Shown: positions 25,501 through 33,122 of the stretch, one piece after another
Layout: every line of letters starts with the position of its first letter
How positions within the stretch are numbered: the first letter of the stretch is position 1
Source: Actinomadura graeca
Lineage (GTDB): Bacteria > Actinomycetota > Actinomycetes > Streptosporangiales > Streptosporangiaceae
Reading direction: 5' to 3'
Length of the DNA: 64,000 nucleotides
Assembly: GCF_019175365.1 (NCBI RefSeq)
Contig: NZ_CP059572.1
Location: 2,170,001-2,234,000, forward strand
The notes under the pieces: generated by a model
What the model was told of the DNA's origin: nothing
What the model saw: only the letters and a program-made list of their open reading frames with translations
Databases searched by the model: none
Program-made: the position numbers and the translations under genes

Positions 25501-25779
25501 CTCACCGGCGCGGCGTTCGCGCTCTCCGCCGGCGACGCCCTCATCACCGGCGCACCGGGCGCGGTCGCCGCGACCTGGAAGGGCAACGCCCACACACGCG
25601 CCCGCATCGACGCCGACCAGCTCACCTTGCGTTTCCCCGCGAACACCGAAGCCGAGAACGCCGAACCGGGCGCCGCCCTGTTCAGCCGCCGCGGCGACTA
25701 CCAGGCGACAGGCTGGCTGAGCGTCTACCACCGCACAGGAGCACCCCCCGACCCCGCCCCCGATCAAACCGACCCCTGA
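22573..25779 (+). CDS. Ski2-like DEVH-box helicase with N-terminal zinc ribbon
   Basis: 1068 residues. A zinc ribbon comes first (Cys42-x2-Cys45, Cys70-x2-Cys73). Helicase core: Walker A APTGAGKT at 317-324, DEVH at 418-421, SAT at 462-464, then the second RecA domain with VATTTVAAGVNLPAR and motif VI QMFGRAGR at 623-630, which is the Ski2/Brr2/Hel308 pattern. The remaining 400 residues form winged-helix and helical-bundle sequence, then an uncharacterised C-terminal part. It should be an ATP-dependent 3'-5' RNA or DNA helicase. It stands alone, with no nuclease or methylase partner, beside a toxin locus; a defence role is only a suggestion. Start is uncertain: GTG at 22573 or ATG at 22588. 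Confidence 0.85.
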   Translation: MDAEQMSVGELAHALWGVRPEPASAVFAEPGWSYGEDVAVTCPDCGDGLHSFHKAYVSDGKRYRHVALVCRRCPKSFTVADVGLKRYREAVEQQLRATSAASGMPSPLSSGDGFDDNRLGNHLRRVLARRGARLVASDDRSMDLVEQIEAREDRLLRWVKLNDPNEPLPETGPGVDVRVLLPEGASFEPVRERLENLGVPFRSVRYWLEAETVTSVDAHGRHAGLTASARLNVLGNGLGVARHPVTSEGLAAAAARDAFQVIWDAHQQEITPPVLVPAAEHVPAAWLPYLPFPSLNPAQAQASPPLREGDDHLLVTAPTGAGKTVIGMIAALRAILAEGRKAAWLVPQRSLTDELDRELETWRARGLRVERLSGEHAVDVERTRDADLWVATTEKFESLCRASSMQEAIAEVGCLIVDEVHLLGSPGRGPVLEALLARVRGIGSPVRVVGLSATVANAGQIAGWLGAEPVAIEWRPTRLTWQLLTIPASSDPAAAQAARTRLTCQVTRRVTGDDGSVLVFCGSKRGVRLTALAIAADRGADIGRVDPDDQDRVHAVCAAARVGLHYKDWEHKQEAERAFRDREFDVLVATTTVAAGVNLPARAVIVRDTTLGRDPIDVAQVQQMFGRAGRIGAGETEGWAYLIVDENRRSAWQARLVDGYQVSSKIVATLSDHVLAEAVQGRVATLREAEAWWIQTLAHYQGIHSLDPLHYAVDALVAGGYITTTAPAEAAGDADITVTDLGSLTARLMVSTETGRDLREALALVPVPSGHVEAEELLIFLVSVLVAGLADAPVADEVRPAVARLLNARGHLRRVGSARAYRGGGLAGKAPYKAGDLARATLLTAANSPGAFTSRRRLIAGIPAAAMHPLLDEAPHYLGWLAGQGYLGTVHPWVAVVAADLARRIRWRRLGAARGAGRLLWMCEQMATPLHTETAVPQMWHAATRRGVDNPDWPPGARPAGCHLDTAAYRTLLRDRLTGAAFALSAGDALITGAPGAVAATWKGNAHTRARIDADQLTLRFPANTEAENAEPGAALFSRRGDYQATGWLSVYHRTGAPPDPAPDQTDP

Positions 25780-25896
25780 GCGAGTTCCGCGAACCACCGC
25801 CGCTGCTGCGCCGGGCCGCCGTTCGGCACGTCCGCCACGACCACGCGCGGCCTGGCATGGATGAGATCGATGACGACGGGCGCGGCGGGGGGCTGG

Positions 25897-25930
25897 GCGC
25901 CGCCCGGCCGACCGGTCGGCCGGGTGGCGC
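25897..25930. terminator. long inverted repeat between convergent genes, likely bidirectional terminator
   Basis: Arms GCGCCGCCCGGCCGACC (25897-25913) and GGTCGGCCGGGTGGCGC (25914-25930) pair over 17 bases with a single G-U-compatible mismatch; the inner 22 bases are a perfect palindrome. It lies between the 3' ends of the helicase gene and the leftward secreted-protein gene. There is no T-tract, as is common for actinomycete terminators. Confidence 0.6.
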
Positions 25931-25958
25931 TTCGTGGTGCAGGCGGATCGGGTTGGTG

Positions 25959-26324
25959 TCAGGCGATCTGCTGCATGGGCACCAGGGTCTCACCGGGCTT
26001 GTGGGTGCTCATGTCGAACATCGTCAGGGCGGCGAGGGTGGGGCCCTTCGCGCACTGGTCGTCGAGCAGCATCGAACGGCCCGTGAACATGTCGATGGTG
26101 GAGTCCGAGTGCTTCTCGGCCGGGCAGAACACGGTGAGCTGGACCGCGCCCTCGCCCATGCAGGCCGCCGCCACGAAGGGGCCTGCGTCGGCCTTGAGGG
26201 TGCAGGTGACCGGGGGCTTCGGCTTGTCGTCGCCGGTGCCGGCCGAAGCGGTGCCGCCGCCGTACACGGCCAGGGCGGCCACGCCGATACCGATCGCGGC
26301 CAGGGCTTGCTTGCGGATCTTCAT
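25959..26324 (-). CDS. small secreted four-cysteine protein
   Basis: 121 residues with a clear Sec signal peptide: MKIRKQ, hydrophobic core ALAAIGIGVAALAVYGG, and an AxA-type cleavage site at TASAG. The mature part of about 93 residues holds four cysteines (VTCTL, AACMG, VFCPAEK, DDQCAKG), compatible with two disulfides. No lipobox. I do not recognise a family. Monocistronic; the upstream region is unusually AT-rich for this window. Confidence 0.7.
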   Translation of the reverse strand: MKIRKQALAAIGIGVAALAVYGGGTASAGTGDDKPKPPVTCTLKADAGPFVAAACMGEGAVQLTVFCPAEKHSDSTIDMFTGRSMLLDDQCAKGPTLAALTMFDMSTHKPGETLVPMQQIA

Positions 26325-26789
26325 GAGCGCACATCCTCGGGAGCGTGGGGATTCACGTACTGTGCCGCCGGCATTGCCATCGCGGGCCGATTTGATGATC
26401 AGGCCCCGAATGCAGACCTATCATTGAGCGCGGAGGGCGTACGGGGTAATGTCATTAGGTCATAAAAGTAAGTTATATCTGACGCCACTAGGATAAATCG
26501 ACGTCTCGCCCCGGAGATTGCCCGCCCCAGAAGCTTAGCGGATGGATGCGGACCATTTCCATGTCCATCTGATAGGAAAAATGAATATCAGCCGGACCGC
26601 GCCTCGGCCATCGCGGTGAATGGCAGAAAAGGCATCGCCACCGCCATTGGTTTCGGACGAGTGCCGGTGACACGGAAGGGGGTCGTGCCAGCGTGAGGGC
26701 GCAGATAGGGAGGAAGCCGCGTGCGATCGGGCCGGCCACTCCAGGTGCATTCATGGCAGTCCGCGATCTGCCAGGAGTAGGATGTAACC
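26325..26789. other. intergenic region with an AT-rich patch
   Basis: No gene I can support. The part around 26445-26490 is far more AT-rich than anything else nearby (GTCATTAGGTCATAAAAG, AGTTATATCTGACG) and contains a short tandem GTCAT-type repeat; it probably includes the promoter of the secreted-protein gene. An 88-codon open frame on the minus strand (26488-26754) has no recognisable features. The right end carries the palindrome described at 26783-26798. Confidence 0.4.
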
Positions 26790-26798
26790 GTGGTTACA
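26783..26798. promoter_or_regulatory. palindromic operator over the chrB start codon
   Basis: TGTAACC-GT-GGTTACA: perfect 7-base arms around a 2-base centre, with the GTG start codon at 26790 inside it. Placement suits autorepression that blocks transcription start or early elongation, or a leaderless message. The binding protein is unknown; ChrB itself is the nearest candidate. Confidence 0.55.
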
Positions 26799-27314
26799 TT
26801 GGACGCGGTGCTCGGGGAACAAGGGGCCGGTGAGGCGGGTGCCTGGGTGCTGCTGTCCTACCGGGTGCCCAGGGAGCCGTCGTCGCCCAGGATCGCGATC
26901 TGGCGCAAGCTCCGGCAGCTCGGGGTGGCCCAGCTGGGGGACGGGGTGGTCGCGCTTCCGGCGGACGCGCGCACGCGGGAGCAGCTGGAGTGGGTGGCCG
27001 AGGACGCGGTGCAGGCCGGAGGCAGCGCGGTGGTGTGGCTGGCACGGCCGACCACGGCCGCCCAGGAGCGGCAGCTGGCCGGAGGGATGGCCGCCGCCCG
27101 GGCCGTGGAGTACGCCGCGATCCGCCAGGAGGCCGAGGCGGCCGCCGGGCTGGCGGACACGGAGCGGGCCTCGATGGTACGGCGGCTGCGGGCCGAGCTG
27201 CGGCGCATCGGCCGCCGGGACTACTTCCCCCCGGCCGAGCGCGACGCCGCCGTCACCGCGGTGCAGGCGCTCGCCCTGGCCCGCGAGCAGGAACAGGCGG
27301 AGGAGCGGTCATGA
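26790..27314 (+). CDS. chrB: ChrB N-terminal-domain protein (chromate resistance)
   Basis: 174 residues matching the N-terminal domain of ChrB: WVLLSYRVPREPSSPRIAIWRKLRQLGVAQLGDGVVALP, quoted in the family as a winged-helix-like start with the PxxPSxxRVxxWRRL pattern, followed by EQLEWVAEDAVQAGGSAVVWLA and a long basic helix RASMVRRLRAELRRIGRRDYF. ChrB proteins regulate chromate-induced expression of chrA in other bacteria. The usual C-terminal domain is missing; a decayed piece follows directly. Start GTG at 26790 lies in the palindrome; AGGAG is 12 bases upstream. Confidence 0.78.
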   Translation: MVTLDAVLGEQGAGEAGAWVLLSYRVPREPSSPRIAIWRKLRQLGVAQLGDGVVALPADARTREQLEWVAEDAVQAGGSAVVWLARPTTAAQERQLAGGMAAARAVEYAAIRQEAEAAAGLADTERASMVRRLRAELRRIGRRDYFPPAERDAAVTAVQALALAREQEQAEERS

Positions 27315-27400
27315 GGTGGGCGACCCGCCGCGGGCTGCTGCCCGGCCGCGAACCCGCCTGCCCCCTCATCCCCCGCCCTCACCCCCTGGAGTATCGCCGT
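27311..27400 (+). pseudogene. decayed remnant of ChrB C-terminal domain
   Basis: An ATG overlapping the chrB stop (ATGA) opens MRWATRRGLLPG then EPACPLIPR. The ChrB C-terminal domain normally begins MKWATRERPKVDRxACPWLIRRFIDP, and the conserved MxWATR, ACPxLI and following Arg are recognisable. After about 25 codons the similarity ends and the frame runs into chrA out of frame. I read it as a deletion remnant between chrB and chrA. Confidence 0.45.
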
Positions 27401-28769
27401 GACCGTGCCGAGCAAGGACCGTCCCGCCGGCAGCGACGTGGTGCCGTTCCGCCAGGCCGTGCGGGCCTGGTTCGGCATCTCCCTGCAGACCTTCGGCGGC
27501 CCGGCCGGCCAGATCGCCGTCATGCAGCGCGCCCTGGTCGAAGAACGGCGCTGGATCGGCCAGCGGCGCTTCAACCACGCCCTCTCCTACTGCATGGTCC
27601 TGCCCGGTCCCGAGGCCCAGCAACTGGCCGTCTACATCGGCTGGCTCCTCAACGGCACCGCCGGAGGACTCGTCGCCGGGATCCTGTTCGTCCTGCCCGG
27701 CGTCGTCGCGCTCCTGGCCCTGTCGGCCGCCTACGTCGGCTGGGGCGACACCACGCTCATCACCGGGCTGTTCGTCGGTCTCGCCCCCGCCGTCCTGGCG
27801 ATCGTCGCCCAAGCCGTCATCCGCGTCGCGAAGCGCTCCCTGACCGACCCGTTCCTCATCGGCCTGGCCATCGCCTCGTTCGTCGCCCTGGCCGTATTCG
27901 CCGTCCCGTTCCCGGTCGTGATCCTCTTCGCGGGCCTGGCGGGCTGGCTGCTGGCCAAGGCCCGGCCGGCGGCCTTCACCTCGACGGACGGCCACGGCGG
28001 TGACGACGACGGGCCCGCGCCGCTCATCTCCGACGACGTCCTGCATGACGAGCCGCCCTCAGCGGTCCGCAACGCCAGGATCCTCGCCCTCGGGCTCGCG
28101 CTGTGGCTGATCCCCATCGGCGCCGTCGCCCTGTTCACCGGCACCGGCAGCGTCTTCACCCAGCAGGGCCTGTTCTTCTCCGGCACCGCCCTGGTCACCT
28201 TCGGCGGCGCCTACGCCGTCCTGGCCTACGTCGCCCAGCAGGCCGTGCAGACCTACGGCTGGCTCGGCCCCGGCGAAATGGTCCGCGGCCTCGCCCTCGC
28301 CGAGACCACCCCCGGCCCCCTCATCATGGTCGTCCAGTTCGTCGCCTTCGTCGGCGCCTACCACGACCCCGGGGGCCTCGACCCCTGGGTCGCCGCCCTC
28401 CTCGGCGCACTCCTCACCACCTGGGTCACCTTCGTCCCCTGTTTCCTGTTCATCTTCCTCGGCGCCCCCTATGTCGAGCGCCTGCGCGGCAACCCCGCCA
28501 TCTCCGCCGCCCTCACCGGCATCACCGCCGCCATCGTCGGCGTCATCGCCAACCTCGCCCTCTACTTCACCCTGCATACGCTCTTCACCACCACCCACCA
28601 CCACACCTGGGGCCTTCTCGGCCTCACCCTGCCCCAGCCGGACAGCATCGACCTCATCGCCCTGGCCATCACCGCCGCCGCCCTCCTGGCCGTCTTCGCC
28701 CTGCGCTGGTCCGTCCTGCGCACCCTCGCCGCCTGCGCCCTCCTCGGCCTCGCCTCGACCGCCCTGTAA
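27399..28769 (+). CDS. chrA: chromate transporter ChrA, two-domain type
   Basis: 456 residues, about 10-12 membrane segments in two homologous halves. Each half has the CHR signature: FGISLQTFGGPAGQIAVM in the first and TFGGAYAVLAYVAQQAV in the second, with LPGPEAQQLAVYIGW and ETTPGPLIMVVQFV as the second conserved element. ChrA exports chromate from the cytoplasm, driven by the membrane potential. A His/Asp-rich linker (GHGGDDDGPAP) joins the halves. GTG start with CTGGAG 7 bases upstream. It follows chrB closely, so co-regulation by the palindrome is likely. Confidence 0.9.
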   Translation: MTVPSKDRPAGSDVVPFRQAVRAWFGISLQTFGGPAGQIAVMQRALVEERRWIGQRRFNHALSYCMVLPGPEAQQLAVYIGWLLNGTAGGLVAGILFVLPGVVALLALSAAYVGWGDTTLITGLFVGLAPAVLAIVAQAVIRVAKRSLTDPFLIGLAIASFVALAVFAVPFPVVILFAGLAGWLLAKARPAAFTSTDGHGGDDDGPAPLISDDVLHDEPPSAVRNARILALGLALWLIPIGAVALFTGTGSVFTQQGLFFSGTALVTFGGAYAVLAYVAQQAVQTYGWLGPGEMVRGLALAETTPGPLIMVVQFVAFVGAYHDPGGLDPWVAALLGALLTTWVTFVPCFLFIFLGAPYVERLRGNPAISAALTGITAAIVGVIANLALYFTLHTLFTTTHHHTWGLLGLTLPQPDSIDLIALAITAAALLAVFALRWSVLRTLAACALLGLASTAL

Positions 28770-28807
28770 CACGCGACGTTTCCCCATTCGCGGCACAATA
28801 GGTGCCG

Positions 28808-30490
28808 ATGGCGCAACAGGTGGTGACCAAGCAGAAGATCCGGCAGTTGTCCGGTTCACAGACATTCGACCGAGGGAAGGTCTACTTCGACGAGGGGCGG
28901 GTCGAAGATCTGTCGGTCACGGAGTCCACCGCGTCCGCCACGATCGCCGGTTCGGGTTCCTATGAGGTGGAGCTCTATCTGGCCGCCGCAGGGCTCGTGG
29001 GCGGCTGCACCTGCCCGCAGGGGGCCGGCGGCCGGTTCTGCAAGCATTGCGTGGCGACCGCCCTTGCCTGGCTCGACCAGGCGGGATCGCTGGTCCTGCC
29101 GGATCCGCCGGAGAGGATCTCCGATGAGCGGCTGCGCGCCTTCCTCGCCGGGCAGGATCCCGGATGGCTGGTCGAGGAGCTGCTGTGCGCGGCCAGGATG
29201 CACCCGATGGTGCGCGTCCGGCTGGAGGTGACCGCGGGCGGCGACATGCACGACGTCCTCGACGCCGGGGCCCTGCGCCATCGCCTGAGCCACGCGATCA
29301 GGGTCGCGTGCCTCTCCTCCTACGACGACGTCGATGAGCGGTTCGCCGGGGCCAAGGCCGTCCTGCGGGAGGTGGCCGACCTGGTCGACGCCGGGTTCGC
29401 CCATGTCGCCGTCGAGCTGGCCGAGTTCGCGCTCGACCTGCCGGCGCTCCGGGACGGGGCGGCCGACCGGCTCACCGAGCAGGTGGACGATCTCGCGTAC
29501 GCCGTGTGGCGCGTCCACCGCGCCGCGTGCGCCGACTACCACCCCGACCCCGTCGCGCTCGCCGACCGCCTGGTCGACAGGACGCTGGCACGCGGCGTCC
29601 CCCATGACGCGGTCCCCGACTACGTCCTCGCGCTCGGGACGGAAGGACTGGCCCGGTATGGGGACCGGCTCGACCAGGCGTGGCGCGAGCTGGACGCGGA
29701 CGGCGGCGCGTCCGACGCGAACGCCTCGCCCACGGCGAGGGCGGTCAGGCGGATGAGGAACCGGCTGGCCGAGCAGCGGGGCGGGGCGGACGCGCTGATC
29801 GCGCTGCTCCCCGCGGACGCCCCGGCGCAGGACGTGCTCCGGGTCGTCCGTGCCCTGATCGCCGAGGAACGGCTCACGGAGGCCGCCGGCCGGGTCAGGG
29901 AGGCCCTGGAGCGCCTGTCCGGCAACGCCGAGCTGCGGGAGCTGGGCGCCGAGTGCCTGGTGCGGACGGGAGATCGCCGCGGGGCCGTCGAACTGCTGTG
30001 GCCGGGCTTCATCGGCGCGCCCACCCTGCGCAGATACCAGCTGCTCGCCGGCGCCGCCGGCGAGCACTGGGCACGCTGGCGGGGACGGGCGCTGACCCTG
30101 CTCCGCGAGCACGCGGCCGAGCCCGGCCGGCAGGACGAGTTCGGCACGCTGGCGAAGATCCTGCTGTGGGAGGGCGACGTCGACGGCGCCTGGCGGGTGG
30201 TCCAGGATCACGAGGTCGGCGGGGAGACACTGCTGGACGTGGCCAGGGAACGCGGGCTCGGCCACCCCGACGACGTGGTCCCGGTCTTCGTCGGGGTGGC
30301 CGAGCAGGAGATCGCGGGCAAGCAGAAGAGGGCCTACTCACGGGCCGCGCAGCTGCTCGCCGAGGCCCGGTCGCTGGTGGAGCGGAACGGGGGGCACGCG
30401 GGGTTCCGGCGCGAGCTGGCCGCGCTCCGCACCCGGCACAAGACCAAGTCCGCCCTTCAGAAGGAGCTGGACCAGGCCGGATTGCCCTGA
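28808..30490 (+). CDS. SWIM zinc-finger protein
   Basis: About 560 residues. Near the N-terminus the SWIM motif CTCPQGAGGRFCKHC gives CxCx(n)CxH zinc ligands. The rest is helical repeat sequence (TPR/HEAT-like: EALERLSGNAELRELGAECL, WRVVQDHEVGGETLLDVA) ending in a basic helix TRHKTKSALQKELDQA. SWIM proteins bind nucleic acids or proteins; this actinobacterial layout with a long alpha-helical tail has no assigned function that I know. ATG at 28808 preferred to the in-frame GTG at 28802; no strong ribosome site, perhaps leaderless. Confidence 0.7.
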   Translation: MAQQVVTKQKIRQLSGSQTFDRGKVYFDEGRVEDLSVTESTASATIAGSGSYEVELYLAAAGLVGGCTCPQGAGGRFCKHCVATALAWLDQAGSLVLPDPPERISDERLRAFLAGQDPGWLVEELLCAARMHPMVRVRLEVTAGGDMHDVLDAGALRHRLSHAIRVACLSSYDDVDERFAGAKAVLREVADLVDAGFAHVAVELAEFALDLPALRDGAADRLTEQVDDLAYAVWRVHRAACADYHPDPVALADRLVDRTLARGVPHDAVPDYVLALGTEGLARYGDRLDQAWRELDADGGASDANASPTARAVRRMRNRLAEQRGGADALIALLPADAPAQDVLRVVRALIAEERLTEAAGRVREALERLSGNAELRELGAECLVRTGDRRGAVELLWPGFIGAPTLRRYQLLAGAAGEHWARWRGRALTLLREHAAEPGRQDEFGTLAKILLWEGDVDGAWRVVQDHEVGGETLLDVARERGLGHPDDVVPVFVGVAEQEIAGKQKRAYSRAAQLLAEARSLVERNGGHAGFRRELAALRTRHKTKSALQKELDQAGLP

Positions 30491-30504
30491 AGGCGTGTCC
30501 CCGC

Positions 30505-31545
30505 TCAGCCGGCGCCTGCGAGGGGGCCGCCGCGCCGGCGCGCCAGCAGCGTCGAGACCGCGACCGCGACGATCAGCGCCGCGCCGTTGAACACGGCGGG
30601 GACCCACTCGGCGGCTCCGGCGAGGGTCAGCCCGCTCACCGAGACGGCGACGAACAGGGTGCCGACGACCGCCCCGAGGACGTTGTAGCGGCCCGGCTCG
30701 ATTGCCGTGGCCCCCAGGAAGACGGCCGCGAGCGCCGGGAACAGCAGGTCGACGCCGCTGTTGACGAGGCCGCCGCCGTTCCGGGCGGTGAGGATCACAC
30801 CGGCGACGCCGGCGAGGCCACCCGAGAGGGTGAGCGCGCAGAACGTCAGAGCGGTGACGGGGATGCCGACCAGCCGGGCGGCGGACGCGTTGCTCCCGAC
30901 CGCGTAGAGCCGCCGTCCGAACGCGGTGTGCGCGAGGACGAACCAGCACACGGCGGTCAGGACGGCCACCAGCCAGATCACGCGGGGAAGGCCGAGCCAC
31001 GTGAGCGACCCGAAGTCCCGCAGCGGCTGCGAGACGTCCCGGACCAGGTCGACGCCGTGCGTGTACCACTGCACCAGGCCGGGCAGGAGCGTGGCCGTCC
31101 CGATCGTGATGATGAAGGCGTTGAGCCGCAGGAGGGCGACGAGCACGGCGTTGACCAGGCCGATCAGCACGCCCGCGCCCACGCCGCACAGGACCGCGAC
31201 GGCCAGGGGCGCGTGGTGGTCCGACATCGTCGCCGCGCAGACGATCGACGACACCAGCGACGTGGCCGCGATCGAGAAGTCGAACTGCCCGCACGCGAGG
31301 GGGAAGACCGCCGCGACGGCGAGCACCGAGACCACGGCGATGCTCGCGAGCACCGACTGGACGTTCGCGGTGCTGGTGAACGCCGCCGAGCTCGCGGGCA
31401 GGACGCTGAAGAACACGATGACCGCGGCGAGCAGGAGGACGAGCCCGTACCGCTCCCCCAGCGCGCCGAAACGCCCGGTCCGCGCGGCGGGCGGCCCGTC
31501 CGCCGCCGTCTCCCGCTCCGATTCGCGCAGGCGGGTCCCGCTCAT
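30505..31545 (-). CDS. ABC transporter permease, CUT2 (ribose/xylose) family
   Basis: 346 residues, about 8-10 membrane helices, branched-chain/ribose-type permease fold. LACGQFDFSIAATSLVSSIV and GLVNAVLVALLRLNAFIITIGTATLL are the typical elements, as is GRRLYAVGSNASAARLVGIPV, the conserved cytoplasmic loop contacting the ATPase. It forms the membrane channel of the sugar-type importer with the two following upstream genes. ATG overlaps the ATPase stop (ATGA). The substrate cannot be told from the permease. Confidence 0.87.
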   Translation of the reverse strand: MSGTRLRESERETAADGPPAARTGRFGALGERYGLVLLLAAVIVFFSVLPASSAAFTSTANVQSVLASIAVVSVLAVAAVFPLACGQFDFSIAATSLVSSIVCAATMSDHHAPLAVAVLCGVGAGVLIGLVNAVLVALLRLNAFIITIGTATLLPGLVQWYTHGVDLVRDVSQPLRDFGSLTWLGLPRVIWLVAVLTAVCWFVLAHTAFGRRLYAVGSNASAARLVGIPVTALTFCALTLSGGLAGVAGVILTARNGGGLVNSGVDLLFPALAAVFLGATAIEPGRYNVLGAVVGTLFVAVSVSGLTLAGAAEWVPAVFNGAALIVAVAVSTLLARRRGGPLAGAG

Positions 31546-33122
31546 GACGCCTCCTTGTCCGCGTACGAGTACTTGACGATCTCGGGGACGGAGATCTCCT
31601 CCCGGGAGAGCTCCGCGGTCACGCGCCCGGCCCGGAGGACGACCACCCGGTCGCAGAGGTGGGCCAGCTCCTCGACGTCGGACGAGGCGACGATCACCGA
31701 CGTGCCGGACGCGGCGACCGCGCGCACGCGCTCGTAGATGTCGGCGCGGGTCATCACGTCGACACCCTGGGTCGGCTCGTCGAGGAGCAGGACGCGGGGG
31801 GCGCGCTGGAGCCAGCGCGCGACGACGACCTTCTGCTGGTTGCCGCCCGACAGGCGGATCACCGCCTGGTCCGGGCCCGCTGCCTTGATCCGCAGGTCGC
31901 CGATGACCCCGGCCGCCGTGGCGCGCTCGCGCGAACGGGACAGCCGCAGCCAGCGCATGTAGCGCGACAGCGTGGCGATGGTCATGTTCTGCGCGACGGA
32001 CGTCTCGTGGAAGAGGGCGTCCGCGAGACGGTCCTCGGGCACGAGGGCGACGCCGCGGCGCATGGCCGCCTTGACCGAGGGCGACGTCATCACCTCACCG
32101 CCGAGCGTCAGCGTCCCGGACGTCGGGCGGACGGCACCGAAGATCGTCCTGAGCAGCGTCGACCGGCCGGACCCGAGCAGCCCGGCGAGGCCGACGATCT
32201 CACCAGCCCGGACGTCGAGGTCGACGCCGCTGATCCGGCCCGCCGTCAGCCCCCGCGCTTGGAGCACGGGAGGCGGGCTCGGGGACGTCCGGGCCTCGGC
32301 CGGGTCCGGGCGGCGGCCGTCGCCGTAGAGCCTGCCGAGGGAACGGCCGGCCATGAGCTCGGCGAGGTGGATCTGCTCCAGCCCCCGCGTGCCGCGGGTG
32401 GCGGCGACGACCCCGTCGCGGAGGACGGTGACCGAGTCGGCCAGCGACAGCACCTCGTCGAGCCTGTGGCTGACGTAGAGGATGGTCTGTCCCTGCCGCG
32501 CCCGCCTGGAAAGCCCTCCGAGGAGGATGTCGACCTCGTGGTGCGGAAGGCTGGCGGTCGGCTCGTCCAGGACCAGGACCTGGTCGGGGCTGTCATCGGC
32601 AAGGGCGCGGGCTATCGCGACCATCGCGCGGTCCGCCGGGCGCAGGCTGCGGACCAGCGCCCCCGGATCGACGTCGACCTCGAACCGGCCGAGCAGGTCC
32701 GCCGTCGTCTCGTGCAGTCTCCGCCACGCGATCCGCCCGCCGCCGCTCCTCGGGAAGCCGCGGGTGAAGGCGACGTTCTCGGCGACGGTCATGTCGGGCA
32801 GGAGTCCCAGGTCCTGGTGCACGAACCGGAGCCCGGCGTCCCAGGCGCGGGCCGGTGTGAACCCGGACAGCTCGGCCTCGGGACGGCCGGGACGTCCGAG
32901 CACGCCGCCGTCGGCGCGCTCGATCCCGGCGAGGACCTTGATCAGGGTCGACTTCCCCGAGCCGTTGCCGCCCGCGAGCGCGTGGACGTGCCCCCGGGTG
33001 AGGCTGAAGGACACGCCCCGCAGCACCGACGCCGGCCCGTACGACTTGTTCACGTCCGTCACCACCAGCGAGGGCGGGTGCCCGGTGACCGGCGCCGGGT
33101 CGTCCGGCCGCGGGGTCGTCAC
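31542..33122 (-). CDS. ABC transporter ATP-binding protein, duplicated sugar type
   Basis: 526 residues with two nucleotide-binding domains, as in RbsA/MglA. First domain: Walker A GGNGSGKST, Walker B VLVLDEPTASL, but the signature is degenerate (SLRPADRAMVAI instead of LSGGQ). Second domain: GLLGSGRSTL in place of GxxGxGKST, intact LSGGNQQKV and VLLLDEPTQGVD. Complementary degeneracy between halves is normal for this family. GTG start overlapping the stop of the binding-protein gene (GTGA). Confidence 0.88.
   Translation of the reverse strand: MTTPRPDDPAPVTGHPPSLVVTDVNKSYGPASVLRGVSFSLTRGHVHALAGGNGSGKSTLIKVLAGIERADGGVLGRPGRPEAELSGFTPARAWDAGLRFVHQDLGLLPDMTVAENVAFTRGFPRSGGGRIAWRRLHETTADLLGRFEVDVDPGALVRSLRPADRAMVAIARALADDSPDQVLVLDEPTASLPHHEVDILLGGLSRRARQGQTILYVSHRLDEVLSLADSVTVLRDGVVAATRGTRGLEQIHLAELMAGRSLGRLYGDGRRPDPAEARTSPSPPPVLQARGLTAGRISGVDLDVRAGEIVGLAGLLGSGRSTLLRTIFGAVRPTSGTLTLGGEVMTSPSVKAAMRRGVALVPEDRLADALFHETSVAQNMTIATLSRYMRWLRLSRSRERATAAGVIGDLRIKAAGPDQAVIRLSGGNQQKVVVARWLQRAPRVLLLDEPTQGVDVMTRADIYERVRAVAASGTSVIVASSDVEELAHLCDRVVVLRAGRVTAELSREEISVPEIVKYSYADKEAS

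Noticed and set aside
22573..25779. Assignment of the helicase to a named anti-phage system.
   Set aside because: No partner gene typical of known systems is adjacent, and Ski2-like helicases also have housekeeping roles.
23152..25797. An 881-codon open frame on the minus strand opposite the helicase.
   Set aside because: No recognisable motifs, composition typical of antisense frames in GC-rich DNA, and the plus frame carries all helicase motifs.
26488..26754. An 88-codon minus-strand frame in the AT-rich gap as a small gene.
   Set aside because: No ribosome site, no signal peptide or domain, and odd composition; not enough support.
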